Positions 9,427 through 18,748 are shown, counted from the stretch's first letter. The stretch: DNA of 56,098 nucleotides from Alphaproteobacteria bacterium (GCA_021774445.1 JAJFJA010000037.1:1-56098); one strand, 5' to 3'. A program made the numbers and translations. The notes: a model not told the origin generated them from the sequence alone.

Positions 9427-11420
9427 CTCAGATCTCCGCGCCGGATCATTTCACCGGTGCTTCTCGCCGGGCCGAGGACCCGGCCGACGAGAGTCAAGGC
9501 GTCCTCCGCCGGAATCTCCGTCGCCGGCCGCGCGAACATCAAATCCTCGCGTGTCAGCACGGTGCCGGCCGCGAGATCCCGGGCGGCGACGACGCCCTTG
9601 CGCAACCGCGGCAGCATCTCCGTCTCGGCCGGGGTCGGCGTCTTGCCGTATTGGCCGAGCGCGGCCCGGACGCCGCGCACGCTATGCACCAGCGCGGCCA
9701 ACTCGGCCGGCTCGAAAGACAAGTGGTGATCGTGGAAGGTCTTGCCGGCGCGGGTATCGGTCACGTGGACTTCAATGACCGCAGCGCCCAAGGCAACCGC
9801 GGCGACGCTGGCCTCGGGCCCGATCACATGGTTGGACCAGCCAATCGGCACACCGAACTCATCCCGCAGGAAGGGCAGGCTCAATAGGTTGGAGTGTTCG
9901 AGAGCGGCGGGATACTCGGACACGCAGTGCATCACCACCAAACGCTCGGCGAGGCCCTCGGCGGCGCGTTCTTCGCGGACCCAGCCGATCATGCGGGCGA
10001 CTTCCGCCGTGGTCCCGGCGCCGGTGGAGACAATCAGGGGGCGGTCGTGACGGGCCGCCAGCCTAATTACGGGTTCGAATGTGAGATCGGCGCTGGCGAT
10101 CTTAATGGCGGCGCCAAGCTCGGCGATCAAGGGCACCCAATCCTCGGTGATCGCGGACGAGAAAAACGCGATCCCGGCCCGTTTGGCGACCGCGGCGAGA
10201 TGGCGGTGATCGGCCTCGTCCAGGGCGAAACGTGTGACCCGCGCCAGGCGATCGGCATCGTCCGCGGCGACGAACCGGTTCGGGGTGTAGCTTTGGAACT
10301 TCACCGCGTCGGCGCCGGCCGCGGCGGCTTGTTCGACCATGGCCGTAGCCGTCGCGAGGTCGCCTTCGTGGTTGACGCCGATTTCGGCGATGATCGCGAC
10401 CTCACGGCTGAGGTCGCGGCCAAACAGCGTCAAGGCCGCCGCCGGCGCCGTGGGGTCCGGACTCACGGCCGGGCGCGGCGACGCCGCCGCCACGGGGAAA
10501 GGCCGGCCCTCGAAACCGACCATCTGGCGATGGATGTGAAACGGATCGGTGCGGCCGATCTGGTTGGTGCCGTCGATGGCCGAGGGTGCATGGTCGAGCC
10601 CGAGTGCGCGGAGATGGTCAATAACCGTGTCATTATAGTCGTTGGCCTGGCCTTCCGGATAGGCGAAGTGACGACAGGGCGCGCCAAGTTGTCGGGACAG
10701 CGTCGACAATGAGTCGGCGATCTCGCGGCGCATCTGGTCCTCGGGCACCTTGAGAAGCGAGGCGTGGGTGACCGTGTGGGCGCCGAAGGTGATCAGGGGG
10801 GAGGCGTCCATCTCGCGGATCTGGTCCCAGTTCATGAACCGGTAAAGCGGGTGGTCGGGCATGCCTTCGGCCGCGAGTTGCCGGCAGACACTATCGACGA
10901 CCTGATCCTTGACGGCGTTCGGCAGGCGCTTGCAAAGCGCCTTAATGCCGTTCAAGGCGGCGATCTTCTGTTCGATCGAGGCCAAATCATAGGTGCGGTC
11001 GCGATCGCGGGTCTCGATCGTGACCGCCGGGGCGGACGTCGCGAGAATCGCGGCCTCGAGCCGGTCGGTCCACATCACCTTGTCGGTGCCGACATAACCG
11101 GTGGTCAGGTACACGGTCGCGGGGATTTCGTAACGGCGCAGAATCGGCCAGGCGACCGCGTAGTTGTTCTGATAGCCGTCGTCGAATGTCACGGCGACCG
11201 CGCCATGGGGCAGATCCTGCTCGCCGCGATGGGCGGCGGCAATGTCGGACATGGTCACGATGGGGCGGGCGTCGCGGAGAATGCGCATTTCCTTGTCGAA
11301 ACGGGACTCGGCGATGTGCTTGCCGGACGAGTTGCGCAAGTCCAACTGGACATCGTCGGCATGGACGCCATGGTAGAGCAGGACCTGATAGGACGGGCCG
11401 GTCTCCATTGCGACGCTCAT
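9423..11420 (-). CDS. Fusion: polysaccharide deacetylase + NeuB-type nonulosonate synthase + SAF
   Basis: A 665-residue two-enzyme fusion starting at ATG 11420 (ATGA overlap). Residues 1-315 form a NodB-type polysaccharide deacetylase: metal/catalytic TFDDGYQNNY (78-87), FGAHTVTH (212-219) and FAYPEG (252-257). A Pro/Ala-rich linker (310-335) follows. Residues 340-590 form a sialic-acid-synthase TIM barrel with AEIGVNHEGD (345-354), VKFQSY (373-378) and CVSEYP (499-504), the family that condenses PEP with a 6-carbon amino sugar. A C-terminal SAF/antifreeze-like domain (603-665) completes the NeuB/LegI/PseI architecture. The synthase half is secure; its exact nonulosonate product is not. Confidence 0.93.
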   Translation of the reverse strand: MSVAMETGPSYQVLLYHGVHADDVQLDLRNSSGKHIAESRFDKEMRILRDARPIVTMSDIAAAHRGEQDLPHGAVAVTFDDGYQNNYAVAWPILRRYEIPATVYLTTGYVGTDKVMWTDRLEAAILATSAPAVTIETRDRDRTYDLASIEQKIAALNGIKALCKRLPNAVKDQVVDSVCRQLAAEGMPDHPLYRFMNWDQIREMDASPLITFGAHTVTHASLLKVPEDQMRREIADSLSTLSRQLGAPCRHFAYPEGQANDYNDTVIDHLRALGLDHAPSAIDGTNQIGRTDPFHIHRQMVGFEGRPFPVAAASPRPAVSPDPTAPAAALTLFGRDLSREVAIIAEIGVNHEGDLATATAMVEQAAAAGADAVKFQSYTPNRFVAADDADRLARVTRFALDEADHRHLAAVAKRAGIAFFSSAITEDWVPLIAELGAAIKIASADLTFEPVIRLAARHDRPLIVSTGAGTTAEVARMIGWVREERAAEGLAERLVVMHCVSEYPAALEHSNLLSLPFLRDEFGVPIGWSNHVIGPEASVAAVALGAAVIEVHVTDTRAGKTFHDHHLSFEPAELAALVHSVRGVRAALGQYGKTPTPAETEMLPRLRKGVVAARDLAAGTVLTREDLMFARPATEIPAEDALTLVGRVLGPARSTGEMIRRGDLS

Positions 11421-12217
11421 GCGGTAACGCTCCCGCCGTTGGCCCATTGCCGCAAAAGCACATCCGTCCGGCGCTTCAACAGCCAGGGCATGGGTCCGTA
11501 ATAGCGCGATCGACGACGATCGTTCGGCCGCGGCGTGAGGGTGCTGGCGACCAAGTGTCGGGTGAGCTCGAGAAACAAATCGACGCAGACCAACGTGGTG
11601 AAATAGCGCAATGAGTAGATGCTCAAATCGGGATGGGCCGCGACGGGGCGGTCGGCATATATGGGTCCGGTGTCCAAATCTTCGTCCATGCGATGAAGCG
11701 TGACGCCCATTGCTTGCGGCTGGCCGTTGTAGGCCGCCCATAGATTGGTGTCGAGGCCGCGATAATCCGGCAGGCGGCCGCCATGGGCATTGATCGAGCC
11801 CGCCGCCGGAAGAGCAAAGGTTTCGGGGACGATCTTGCCGGTGCCATAGACATACAGTACGTCCGGACCGGCCCCTGCAAGCGCCCGTCGCGCAGCCTCG
11901 TCATTTACCGAATGCACGGTCTCGACGGTCAGCGCGGGGGGCAGGGTCGCATCGCCGTCGGGGAAGAAGCGCGGGAATTCGTAGGCATGTTGGCGGCGGT
12001 TGAAGGCGCGGGGCTGGAGATACGGATTCAAGGCGGTGGCGCGCCAGACATTGGGGATGGCACGAAAGAAGTGGCGGCGGGCGCGGCGACGCCATGGATA
12101 GGGCCGGGTCTCGAACATCGCCATCACGAGATCACAGCCGGCGGGCAACTGCGCAGACAACCGCCGCAGGAAATAACGGTGGTGGGCGGTGTCGGTGGTG
12201 AGGACGGCGATACGCAT
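11417..12217 (-). CDS. Formyltransferase-domain protein (sugar N-formyltransferase)
   Basis: A 266-residue protein with the methionyl-tRNA-formyltransferase-type catalytic core. The Asn-His-Asp triad is visible as Asn143 and His145 in SINAHGGRLPDYRG (141-154) and Asp182 in DLDTGPI. In glycan clusters such enzymes use N10-formyl-tetrahydrofolate to formylate amino sugars (VioF, WbkC and similar). It lacks the C-terminal tRNA-binding domain of Fmt, arguing against a translation role. It overlaps the downstream fusion gene by 4 bp. Substrate unknown. Confidence 0.85.
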   Translation of the reverse strand: MRIAVLTTDTAHHRYFLRRLSAQLPAGCDLVMAMFETRPYPWRRRARRHFFRAIPNVWRATALNPYLQPRAFNRRQHAYEFPRFFPDGDATLPPALTVETVHSVNDEAARRALAGAGPDVLYVYGTGKIVPETFALPAAGSINAHGGRLPDYRGLDTNLWAAYNGQPQAMGVTLHRMDEDLDTGPIYADRPVAAHPDLSIYSLRYFTTLVCVDLFLELTRHLVASTLTPRPNDRRRSRYYGPMPWLLKRRTDVLLRQWANGGSVTA

Positions 12218-12220
12218 ACT

Positions 12221-14137
12221 CTAACCACCGACCGCCGCGAGAGACCCGGCCGGCTCGGCGGTCCAGATCCCGGGGTGCAAGGGCGTTTGCGTGGCGATTG
12301 GATCGCCATCGATGAAAATGCGATGCCAGGCCTCGACATTGATCCACTGCCAGACGAAAAAGCTGTTGTCATAGGCGCCGTCGACGAACTCAGCGAAAGC
12401 GGTGCGGGCGGCGGCAACATCGAATAAGCCGCGATCGGCGAAACTTTGGCTGGCGATTAGATCCTGCACATAACCGCGCATGGGCTGGCGGCGGAGCCAG
12501 TCGCCCTGGGGCGCCTGAATACTGCGTTTGGCGGCAAGGCGCACATCTTCAGCCATGGCGCCGGTCAAGGCCTCCCGCAGGATGGATTTGGAGCGGCCAT
12601 GCAGGAAGAGCAAATCAGCAGGTAAGGACAAGGCCAACTCGACCAGCCGGTGATCGAGGAACGGCAGACGCAGCTCCAAGCCGTAGGCCATGCTGAGGCG
12701 GTCCTTCATGCGCGTATTGCGCGGGATTTTGCGGACCTGAAGGTAGTCGACGAAAGCGTCGCGCAGGGGGTCGCCGGTGGGGGTCGGAACGGTGGCGGCA
12801 TTTTCGACATTGCGCAGGCGCGGATGCAGCACCTTTTCATTGACCAGGCTGGTGCCGTCGATGGCGGTGGACTTGGCGTGCAATGCGGCGAGGCCGTCGC
12901 TACGGGCCTGCGCCTCGCTGACTTGCCAGTTGCGGGCATAGTCGCGCAGGGCCGTGTCGGCGGCGGGGTCTTGGGCGGCGATAAGTCGACCGAGATAGAG
13001 ATTGTGGTGGTTGCGGTAACCGCCGAACGCCTCGTCAAGTCCGGTACCGTCCTGGATCACCGTAATACCGCACTGTTGGGCATGGGCCATGACGGCGCCG
13101 AGGGCGCAGTTCATGAGGCCGCCGAGGGGACCTTCGAGCTGCCACATCATCGGGGTAATATCGGCGCGGAAGTCCTGCGGCGTGTAACCGACGATATGGG
13201 CCTGCAGACCGTGGTGGTCGGCGGCCGCCTCGATCCAGGGCCGTTCGGTGAGGTCGCCGCCGAAATCGACGGAGACACATTGCACGCCGTCATGGAGTTC
13301 GCCGGCAAGATCGATGGTGGCGAGAAGAGCAGAGGAGTCGAGGCCGCCGGACAGAGAGACGCCGACCGGCACGTCGGAGCGCATGTGCAGCCGCGCCGCA
13401 TCGACCAGGCATTCGCGCACGGCGGCCGGTGCTTGGGCACGCGTCACCTGTGGTTCCGAGATCGTCGCGGCGACATCATAGTAGCGCCGGCGGACGAGCC
13501 GGCCGGGTTCGGCATAGTCGGCGCATTCGCCGGGTTCAAGCTGGGAGATGCCGGCGAAATAGGTGGCGGGGCCGTCGTCATAAGAAGCGTGGCGGAGATA
13601 GCGGGCCCAAGTCGCCGCGTCGGACGTGGCCGGAACGCCCGCTGCCAGTAGGGGTTTTATTTCGCTGGCAAAGAGCAGTTTTCCATGCTGTTCGGCGAAG
13701 AACAGCGGCTTTTGGCCGAAGCGGTCGCGGGCGAAGAAGGCGGTGTGCTCGACGGTGTCGAAAATACAGAAAGCGAACATGCCGATGAGGCGATCGAGGC
13801 AATCGGCGCCCCAACGGCGATAGGCGGCAAGCAGCACCTCGCTGTCGCTAGCGGACTGGAAACGAGTGTCGCGCGCCAGGTCGGCGCGCAGTTCGCGGTA
13901 ATTATAGATCTCGCCGTTGAAGACCATGACATGGCGGCCATCGGCGCTGGTCATGGGCTGCAAACCGCGGTCGGAAAGATCGATAATGGATAGCCTGGTA
14001 TGGCCGAGCACGGCGCCCGAATGCACCGTCGAACGGATGGCGTTGGGGCCGCGATGGCGCAGCATTTGGGTCATGCGCCGGACGCGATCATGGTCGTCCG
14101 GGGTCACGGGGCCGAGAATGCCAGCGATGCCGCACAT
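12221..14137 (-). CDS. Asparagine synthase (glutamine-hydrolysing)-like amidotransferase
   Basis: A 638-residue AsnB-type protein. ATG at 14137 places the glutaminase nucleophile at Cys2 (MCGIAG), with the Ntn-hydrolase RHRGP (28-32) and NGEIYN (74-79) motifs. The C-terminal ATP-pyrophosphatase domain has the PP-loop SLSGGLDSS (261-269). The open frame extends upstream but would bury Cys2, so the longer form is rejected. In polysaccharide loci, homologues (WbpS/AsnB-like) are thought to amidate uronic or nonulosonic acid carboxylates; that role here is inference from context. Confidence 0.92.
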   Translation of the reverse strand: MCGIAGILGPVTPDDHDRVRRMTQMLRHRGPNAIRSTVHSGAVLGHTRLSIIDLSDRGLQPMTSADGRHVMVFNGEIYNYRELRADLARDTRFQSASDSEVLLAAYRRWGADCLDRLIGMFAFCIFDTVEHTAFFARDRFGQKPLFFAEQHGKLLFASEIKPLLAAGVPATSDAATWARYLRHASYDDGPATYFAGISQLEPGECADYAEPGRLVRRRYYDVAATISEPQVTRAQAPAAVRECLVDAARLHMRSDVPVGVSLSGGLDSSALLATIDLAGELHDGVQCVSVDFGGDLTERPWIEAAADHHGLQAHIVGYTPQDFRADITPMMWQLEGPLGGLMNCALGAVMAHAQQCGITVIQDGTGLDEAFGGYRNHHNLYLGRLIAAQDPAADTALRDYARNWQVSEAQARSDGLAALHAKSTAIDGTSLVNEKVLHPRLRNVENAATVPTPTGDPLRDAFVDYLQVRKIPRNTRMKDRLSMAYGLELRLPFLDHRLVELALSLPADLLFLHGRSKSILREALTGAMAEDVRLAAKRSIQAPQGDWLRRQPMRGYVQDLIASQSFADRGLFDVAAARTAFAEFVDGAYDNSFFVWQWINVEAWHRIFIDGDPIATQTPLHPGIWTAEPAGSLAAVGG

Positions 14138-14145
14138 GAGCAGAG

Positions 14146-14976
14146 TTACTCGGCGCCCGCCCTGCGGGCGCGCTCGGCCATGAAATCGTTGAATTGATAA
14201 AGCAGGCCGAACGGCACGAAGTCGGACGTCATGATGCGGTGATAGCGGCACAGGGCGCTGAAGCGAAAACGATCGCTCATGTTGGTGCCGGAGCGGTGGA
14301 ACATGTTCATGTGGATGATCAGCATGTCGCCTTTGCCGAGTTCGGCGATGGTGTGGGGATATTTGTCGACCAGCGGTTGGGGTACGGCGCGCTGTTCGGT
14401 GGTCTCGTAGTCGTCCTTGCTGGTCTGTTCCGGTTCGATCAAGCCTTCCCGGTGGCTGCCGGGGCAGACGTTGAGGGCGCCGAGCTCGGCGCTCGTGTCC
14501 TGCAAGGCGATGGTGACGACGACGCCGTTGGCGCCATCGAGATTTTGTGGGTAATAGGCGCGGTCTTGATGCCAGGACAAGACATTGCGCTGATCCTTCG
14601 GCGCGTCCATGCGCAGCATGATGCCGGAATAGGCAAGATCCTGCGGGTCGTCGCCGTAGAGGCCGGCGACGGCATTGGCGACGTCCGGTTCGGTGACCAG
14701 GCGGGAGACCGCCACGGCGCTCTGCGCGCAGTCGTAGAGGGAGCCGAACAGCCGCGGGTTCTCGGTCCGCAGATCGAGGAGACGGCGGTCGAACCAAGGA
14801 TCGTTCCAGGGTTCGGTTTGGGGGATGTTGCGGTCCGCCGGGACAAGCTTGGTGTAAATCCGAAAGATAAGCCGGCGGAGTTCATCGATTCTGGCGATCG
14901 GAACGATGGACGGGACGACCAAGTAGCCATTGTCCTGGAAGAACAGCAGATCGCGGTCGGAGAGAGAGCGGGTCAT
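14146..14976 (-). CDS. Phytanoyl-CoA dioxygenase (PhyH)-family oxygenase
   Basis: A 276-residue protein of the PhyH family of Fe(II)/2-oxoglutarate oxygenases. The iron-binding facial triad is visible as His136 and Asp138 (WHQD, 135-138) and His227 (MFHRSGTN, 225-232). Residues 165-175 (LGALNVCPGSH) form the conserved beta-strand before the distal site. ATG start at 14976; 3 bp from the upstream methyltransferase stop. It probably hydroxylates a sugar or lipid carrier component, but nothing in the sequence fixes the substrate. Confidence 0.85.
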   Translation of the reverse strand: MTRSLSDRDLLFFQDNGYLVVPSIVPIARIDELRRLIFRIYTKLVPADRNIPQTEPWNDPWFDRRLLDLRTENPRLFGSLYDCAQSAVAVSRLVTEPDVANAVAGLYGDDPQDLAYSGIMLRMDAPKDQRNVLSWHQDRAYYPQNLDGANGVVVTIALQDTSAELGALNVCPGSHREGLIEPEQTSKDDYETTEQRAVPQPLVDKYPHTIAELGKGDMLIIHMNMFHRSGTNMSDRFRFSALCRYHRIMTSDFVPFGLLYQFNDFMAERARRAGAE

Positions 14977-14979
14977 GGG

Positions 14980-15729
14980 TTATTTCCGTAGGATCCCGAA
15001 ACGGATTCCCGAACCGCCCGGCGTGTAGTGGTCGGGATCGACCGGCAGGATATGGGGTTGACGCGAAACCTGGCGGGCAAAATCAAAAAATGCCGTGTTG
15101 GTGTCGATATTATCCGCCAGCAAGACACCGCCTGGGCGCAAGGCGGGCCAAGCCGTTTCAAATTCAAACAACATCGTGTGCGGGGTGTGCTCGCTGTCGT
15201 GGACGAAGAGATCGAGACTCTCCCGTTGGCCGAGTATCCCGGGGAGCAAATCGGTTGAGCGGCCGATGTGCAGATCCCAGCAGGCGCGATGCGCCGGCGG
15301 AACGATCCAGCCGGCGCCCAAGCCCGGTGGCAGGAGCTCGACAAAGCCGTCGTCATTGGCCGGACCGTCGCCCTGGGTCGACGGGGCATCGATGGAGATC
15401 AGGCAGCCCGCGGCGCCGTCGTCGAGCAGGGCCTGGAGCAGGAAGATCGATGACAGGCCATGAAGGACGCCGGTTTCGATCACTGTCGTCGCGACGAGGG
15501 CGCGGACCAGACTGTACTGGGTGAAGCGATATAGCCCGAGGCGTAGCAGGCTGTCCCACTGTTTGGTGCGGAAGAAATCGACCTCGGCGACGGCGGCCTC
15601 AACGGTCTGCTTCAGGTCGCTCCGCTCGAGTTGCGTTGCGTAACCGGATAGGTCGGGCAGATCCAACCATCGGCCAAGGTCGTCGAGATGGGCGGTGATG
15701 AATTGGCGCTGGTCGGCGATTGGGATCAT
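14980..15729 (-). CDS. Class I SAM-dependent methyltransferase
   Basis: A 249-residue protein starting at ATG 15729, which overlaps the carbamoyltransferase stop as ATGA. It has the SAM-binding glycine loop variant VIETGVLHGLSS (83-94) and a DLFVHDSEHT motif (about 177-186). This resembles cephalosporin-hydroxylase/Methyltransf_24-type enzymes frequent in polysaccharide loci, several of which methylate sugar hydroxyls. A 495-residue extension in the same frame reads antisense-like through the carbamoyltransferase gene and is not real. Confidence 0.75.
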   Translation of the reverse strand: MIPIADQRQFITAHLDDLGRWLDLPDLSGYATQLERSDLKQTVEAAVAEVDFFRTKQWDSLLRLGLYRFTQYSLVRALVATTVIETGVLHGLSSIFLLQALLDDGAAGCLISIDAPSTQGDGPANDDGFVELLPPGLGAGWIVPPAHRACWDLHIGRSTDLLPGILGQRESLDLFVHDSEHTPHTMLFEFETAWPALRPGGVLLADNIDTNTAFFDFARQVSRQPHILPVDPDHYTPGGSGIRFGILRK

Positions 15730-17531
15730 GATGCGTCTCGGCAGACAGCGATGTCCTCGAAGAGGAGCACGTCGATGTCGGATTTTTCGAAGGTGTCGAT
15801 GGCATCGTCGGCGGACTCGACAATGGCGTCGCCATGGAGGTTGAAGGAGGTGTTCATCAGGCAGCCGATCCCGGTGCGCGCCTCCATCGCGGAGAGCAGG
15901 TCGTAGTAAGCGGGATTGGTGTCGCGCTTGAGCATTTGCGGTCGGGCGGTTTTGTCGGCCGGATGAATGGCGGCGGGGATGCTGTCCCGGTATTCGGGTT
16001 TGAGGTCGAAGGCCAAGGTCATGAAGGGCGAATAGAGACCTTTCGGATTGTGCAGCATGCGCTCGGCGGTTTCCGCCGTCATGGACGGCGTGAAGGGCAT
16101 CCAGAAATCGCGGTATTTGATCTTGTTGTTGACCCGTTCCACGGTCTCGGCACGGCGCGGGTCGGCGAGGATGGAGCGGTTGCCAAGGGCGCGTTGGCCG
16201 AACTCCATACGGCCGGCGCAGCGGCCAACCACCTGACCGGCGACGAGCCAGTCGGCGACCTGGTCGGGCGACGGCCGGTCGACGATCCGGAACTGCTGGG
16301 CGAGATTGCGGCGGTCGACCGCGGTCGCGACCGCTCGCGCACCGAGGCTGGTGCCGAGATAGACATGAGGCAGGCCGGTAATCTCTATGTCCGGGGCTGC
16401 CGTACGGCTGGCCAGCCAGGCGGCGCCGATGCCGATGGAGCCGTCGCCGGAGACCGGGCCGGCCCACAGGCGGTCGACCTGAGGCAACTCGCTGATGGTT
16501 TTGCAGGCCTTGATGTTCTGGGCGACGCCGCCGGAGATGATGACGTTGGTCTGGTCATGGGCGGCGCAGTTGGCGCTAATCCACTCGCAGAGCAGTTCTT
16601 CGAGCCACTCCTGCAGACCCCAGGCGATACCGTCGAAACGTTCGCCACGCAGGGCTTCGCGTACGGAGTAATAAAGGTCGGGGACGGCGCCGGGGTTGAC
16701 GATGCGCGTACCGTCGACGTGATTGATGGTGCGGAAGAAATCGCGGCTCTTGCGGCCATGGTAGGCGTCGCCATAGGGGGCAAGACCCATCACCTTATAT
16801 TCGTGCTGCCCCGGCTTCATACCGAGGATCAGCGTGACATAGGCATAGAGGCGGCCGGCTTGGGCGTCGTTGGCGGTCCAATGTTCGGTGATGGCGCCGG
16901 CGGCGTCGAGGGTACTGACAGTGGCGGAGGAGTCGTCGCCACCGCCCTCGATGGTCAGCACGAGCGCATCTTGGCGCGGATAAGGGGACGAGAAAAAGCC
17001 GTAGGCCTTGTGGCAATCCTCATGGCGGAAGAATCGGATCCGGTCTTCCGGGATGCCGAGATGGTCGTGGACGGTGCGATAGCGGATGGCGTCGCCGATG
17101 GCACCCCATTCGGACATCGGGGCGTGACGCGCCTGATCGAGCATTCGGTAATAAGGCTCGTTCTCCAGATCAGGACCGCCATGGTGGCGGAAACGATCGA
17201 AGATCTCGAAAGGCGAGACCGTCTTGCCTTCGAGCAGCGTCGGCTTCCAATAGAGATCGCACTCGTCGATCCAATCCTGAACCGAGAATTTCGCATGCTT
17301 GTTATACAGCGTGGCCCAGAGCCAATCGCTCTTACCGGCGAAAGCGACGAGGTCGATTTCGCCGGGATCGATGCCAGCGATCGTCAACACTGCGTCGATG
17401 GCGCGGCGCGGATAGCGTGAGTCGGTCTTGATGCGGCTCAGACGCTCCTCCGCCACGGCTGCGAGCAGGACGCCATCGCGCAGGACGCAGGCATGCGCCT
17501 CGTGGCCCTCACTGATGCCAAGGATGATCAC
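15726..17531 (-). CDS. NodU/CmcH-family O-carbamoyltransferase (copy 2)
   Basis: Another 601-residue NodU-type carbamoyltransferase, colinear with the protein at 3368-5173; by eye the first 100 residues are about 60% identical. SEGHEAHAC (7-15) keeps His10 and His13 but has Ser at position 7 where copy 1 has His, so that His is not essential. RHEDCHKAYG, the GG-x-D-SSATV loop, SGGVAQN and GRMEFGQRALGNRS are all present. GTG start at 17531 in a GTGA overlap. Two copies suggest two distinct carbamoylated positions or sugars in one glycan. Confidence 0.93.
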   Translation of the reverse strand: MIILGISEGHEAHACVLRDGVLLAAVAEERLSRIKTDSRYPRRAIDAVLTIAGIDPGEIDLVAFAGKSDWLWATLYNKHAKFSVQDWIDECDLYWKPTLLEGKTVSPFEIFDRFRHHGGPDLENEPYYRMLDQARHAPMSEWGAIGDAIRYRTVHDHLGIPEDRIRFFRHEDCHKAYGFFSSPYPRQDALVLTIEGGGDDSSATVSTLDAAGAITEHWTANDAQAGRLYAYVTLILGMKPGQHEYKVMGLAPYGDAYHGRKSRDFFRTINHVDGTRIVNPGAVPDLYYSVREALRGERFDGIAWGLQEWLEELLCEWISANCAAHDQTNVIISGGVAQNIKACKTISELPQVDRLWAGPVSGDGSIGIGAAWLASRTAAPDIEITGLPHVYLGTSLGARAVATAVDRRNLAQQFRIVDRPSPDQVADWLVAGQVVGRCAGRMEFGQRALGNRSILADPRRAETVERVNNKIKYRDFWMPFTPSMTAETAERMLHNPKGLYSPFMTLAFDLKPEYRDSIPAAIHPADKTARPQMLKRDTNPAYYDLLSAMEARTGIGCLMNTSFNLHGDAIVESADDAIDTFEKSDIDVLLFEDIAVCRDAS

Positions 17532-18748
17532 GCTTCGAGACTCCGCGGGTTCGGGCTGGCCGTGCCGGGTTGACGGTCGCCGCCGCCAAGGGCGGCCAGG
17601 AATGCTTCGGTCTGGGGGTCGCCGGCGACAAGCGACGGGGCCGGTGGCGGCGGGGAGCGCACGAGACCGGTGATGGTTTGTTGCAGTGCCGCACTGTCGC
17701 CATTGATGAAATGACAGACCAGGTCGGGGTGAATCGACTTGCCGTCGGTGGCGGCGAGCGAGGCCGCGTTGTAGCTGGTGTATTCGACGGTCGGCAGGCC
17801 CATGGCGATGGCATTGGCGAAGGTCGAGCTAAACACGTTGCCGATAAAAAAATGAGCGCCGCGCGAGAGCAGCAGCGGGTGCAGGTTGGTCACCGCCAAC
17901 GGGGCCGGTGCACGGGCGGCGATGGCTTGACGCTGCAGGGCAAGATATTTTTCGTGGGTGGCCGGATGGGGTTTTATCAACACCGGCACGTCGGGGATCG
18001 CCGTGGTGATGGCATCCAAAGTATCTGCGAACAATTGCGGAAACATATCGGCGCGGGTGAGCATCGCCGTGGGATCCATGGAAGACAGTATGAAGACGAC
18101 GAAGCGGGTCTTGGGATCGTGGCCGAGGTCGCGCAGGGCCTGACCCAGATGATGCTCGGCCTGACCGTCCAAATGCCGGTGCCATAACTGGCGGTTGTAA
18201 GGCGGTGGCAGAATATATTGCGGCAAACCGGCGGCGCGGGGGTCGTGCAAGGGTGGCCAATCCCGGCTGAACGCGACCAGGGCCGTGGCCGCCGGGCCGT
18301 GCTTCGATACGCGGCGCGGCCGATTGATTTCGTCGACGCGTTTTTCCGCCGCGGATGCGCCGACCGCGCTGGGCTGGATGTAGAAGGTGTGGCGACGGTT
18401 GGCGAGGTAGAGCAGCCGCAGGGGCCAGGCGTTGAGGGCCTTGAAATGGACGAAGGATACCTGACCGAGCAGGGCCAAGATCATCAGGCGCGCCAGGATA
18501 GCCGCGGCCCGCAGGCGATGGGCGATGAAAGTGACACCGCCGGTCTTACGGCGGCCGATCATGCGCAGGACGCCGAGACCATCGATGGCATCGCTGATGA
18601 TGATGTTGGCGCGAATGGCGCGTTCGGTCGCCGCATCGAAACAGTAGAACTCAATAGGACGGCGCGGCCATTTGACCCGGAACTCCAGCAGCAACGGTAG
18701 CACCGTATCGGCGGCGATCAGCTTGTTGTTGAGGAAAACAGCGATCAC
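17528..18748 (-). CDS. Putative GT-B glycosyltransferase-like protein
   Basis: This 406-residue protein carries KPHP (259-262) and FIGNVFSSTFANAIAMGLPT (301-320), the paired C-terminal motifs of GT-B transferases acting on surface polysaccharides. RFVVFILSSMDP (215-226) opens the second Rossmann half. The N-terminal half has hydrophobic stretches (about 85-105) but no clear transmembrane segment. GTG start at 18748 overlaps the methyltransferase stop as GTGA. The C-terminal ~20 residues are Pro/Ser-rich and probably disordered. Donor and acceptor cannot be assigned. Confidence 0.5.
   Translation of the reverse strand: MIAVFLNNKLIAADTVLPLLLEFRVKWPRRPIEFYCFDAATERAIRANIIISDAIDGLGVLRMIGRRKTGGVTFIAHRLRAAAILARLMILALLGQVSFVHFKALNAWPLRLLYLANRRHTFYIQPSAVGASAAEKRVDEINRPRRVSKHGPAATALVAFSRDWPPLHDPRAAGLPQYILPPPYNRQLWHRHLDGQAEHHLGQALRDLGHDPKTRFVVFILSSMDPTAMLTRADMFPQLFADTLDAITTAIPDVPVLIKPHPATHEKYLALQRQAIAARAPAPLAVTNLHPLLLSRGAHFFIGNVFSSTFANAIAMGLPTVEYTSYNAASLAATDGKSIHPDLVCHFINGDSAALQQTITGLVRSPPPPAPSLVAGDPQTEAFLAALGGGDRQPGTASPNPRSLEA

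Noticed and set aside
12221..14797. Long 858-residue version of the asparagine-synthetase-like gene
   Set aside because: The extra N-terminal part is an antisense-like read-through of the PhyH gene and would bury the Cys2 nucleophile; the ATG at 14137 is the real start.
14980..16467. 495-residue version of the methyltransferase
   Set aside because: It is a shadow frame of the second NodU carbamoyltransferase; ATG 15729 with an ATGA overlap fits the operon.
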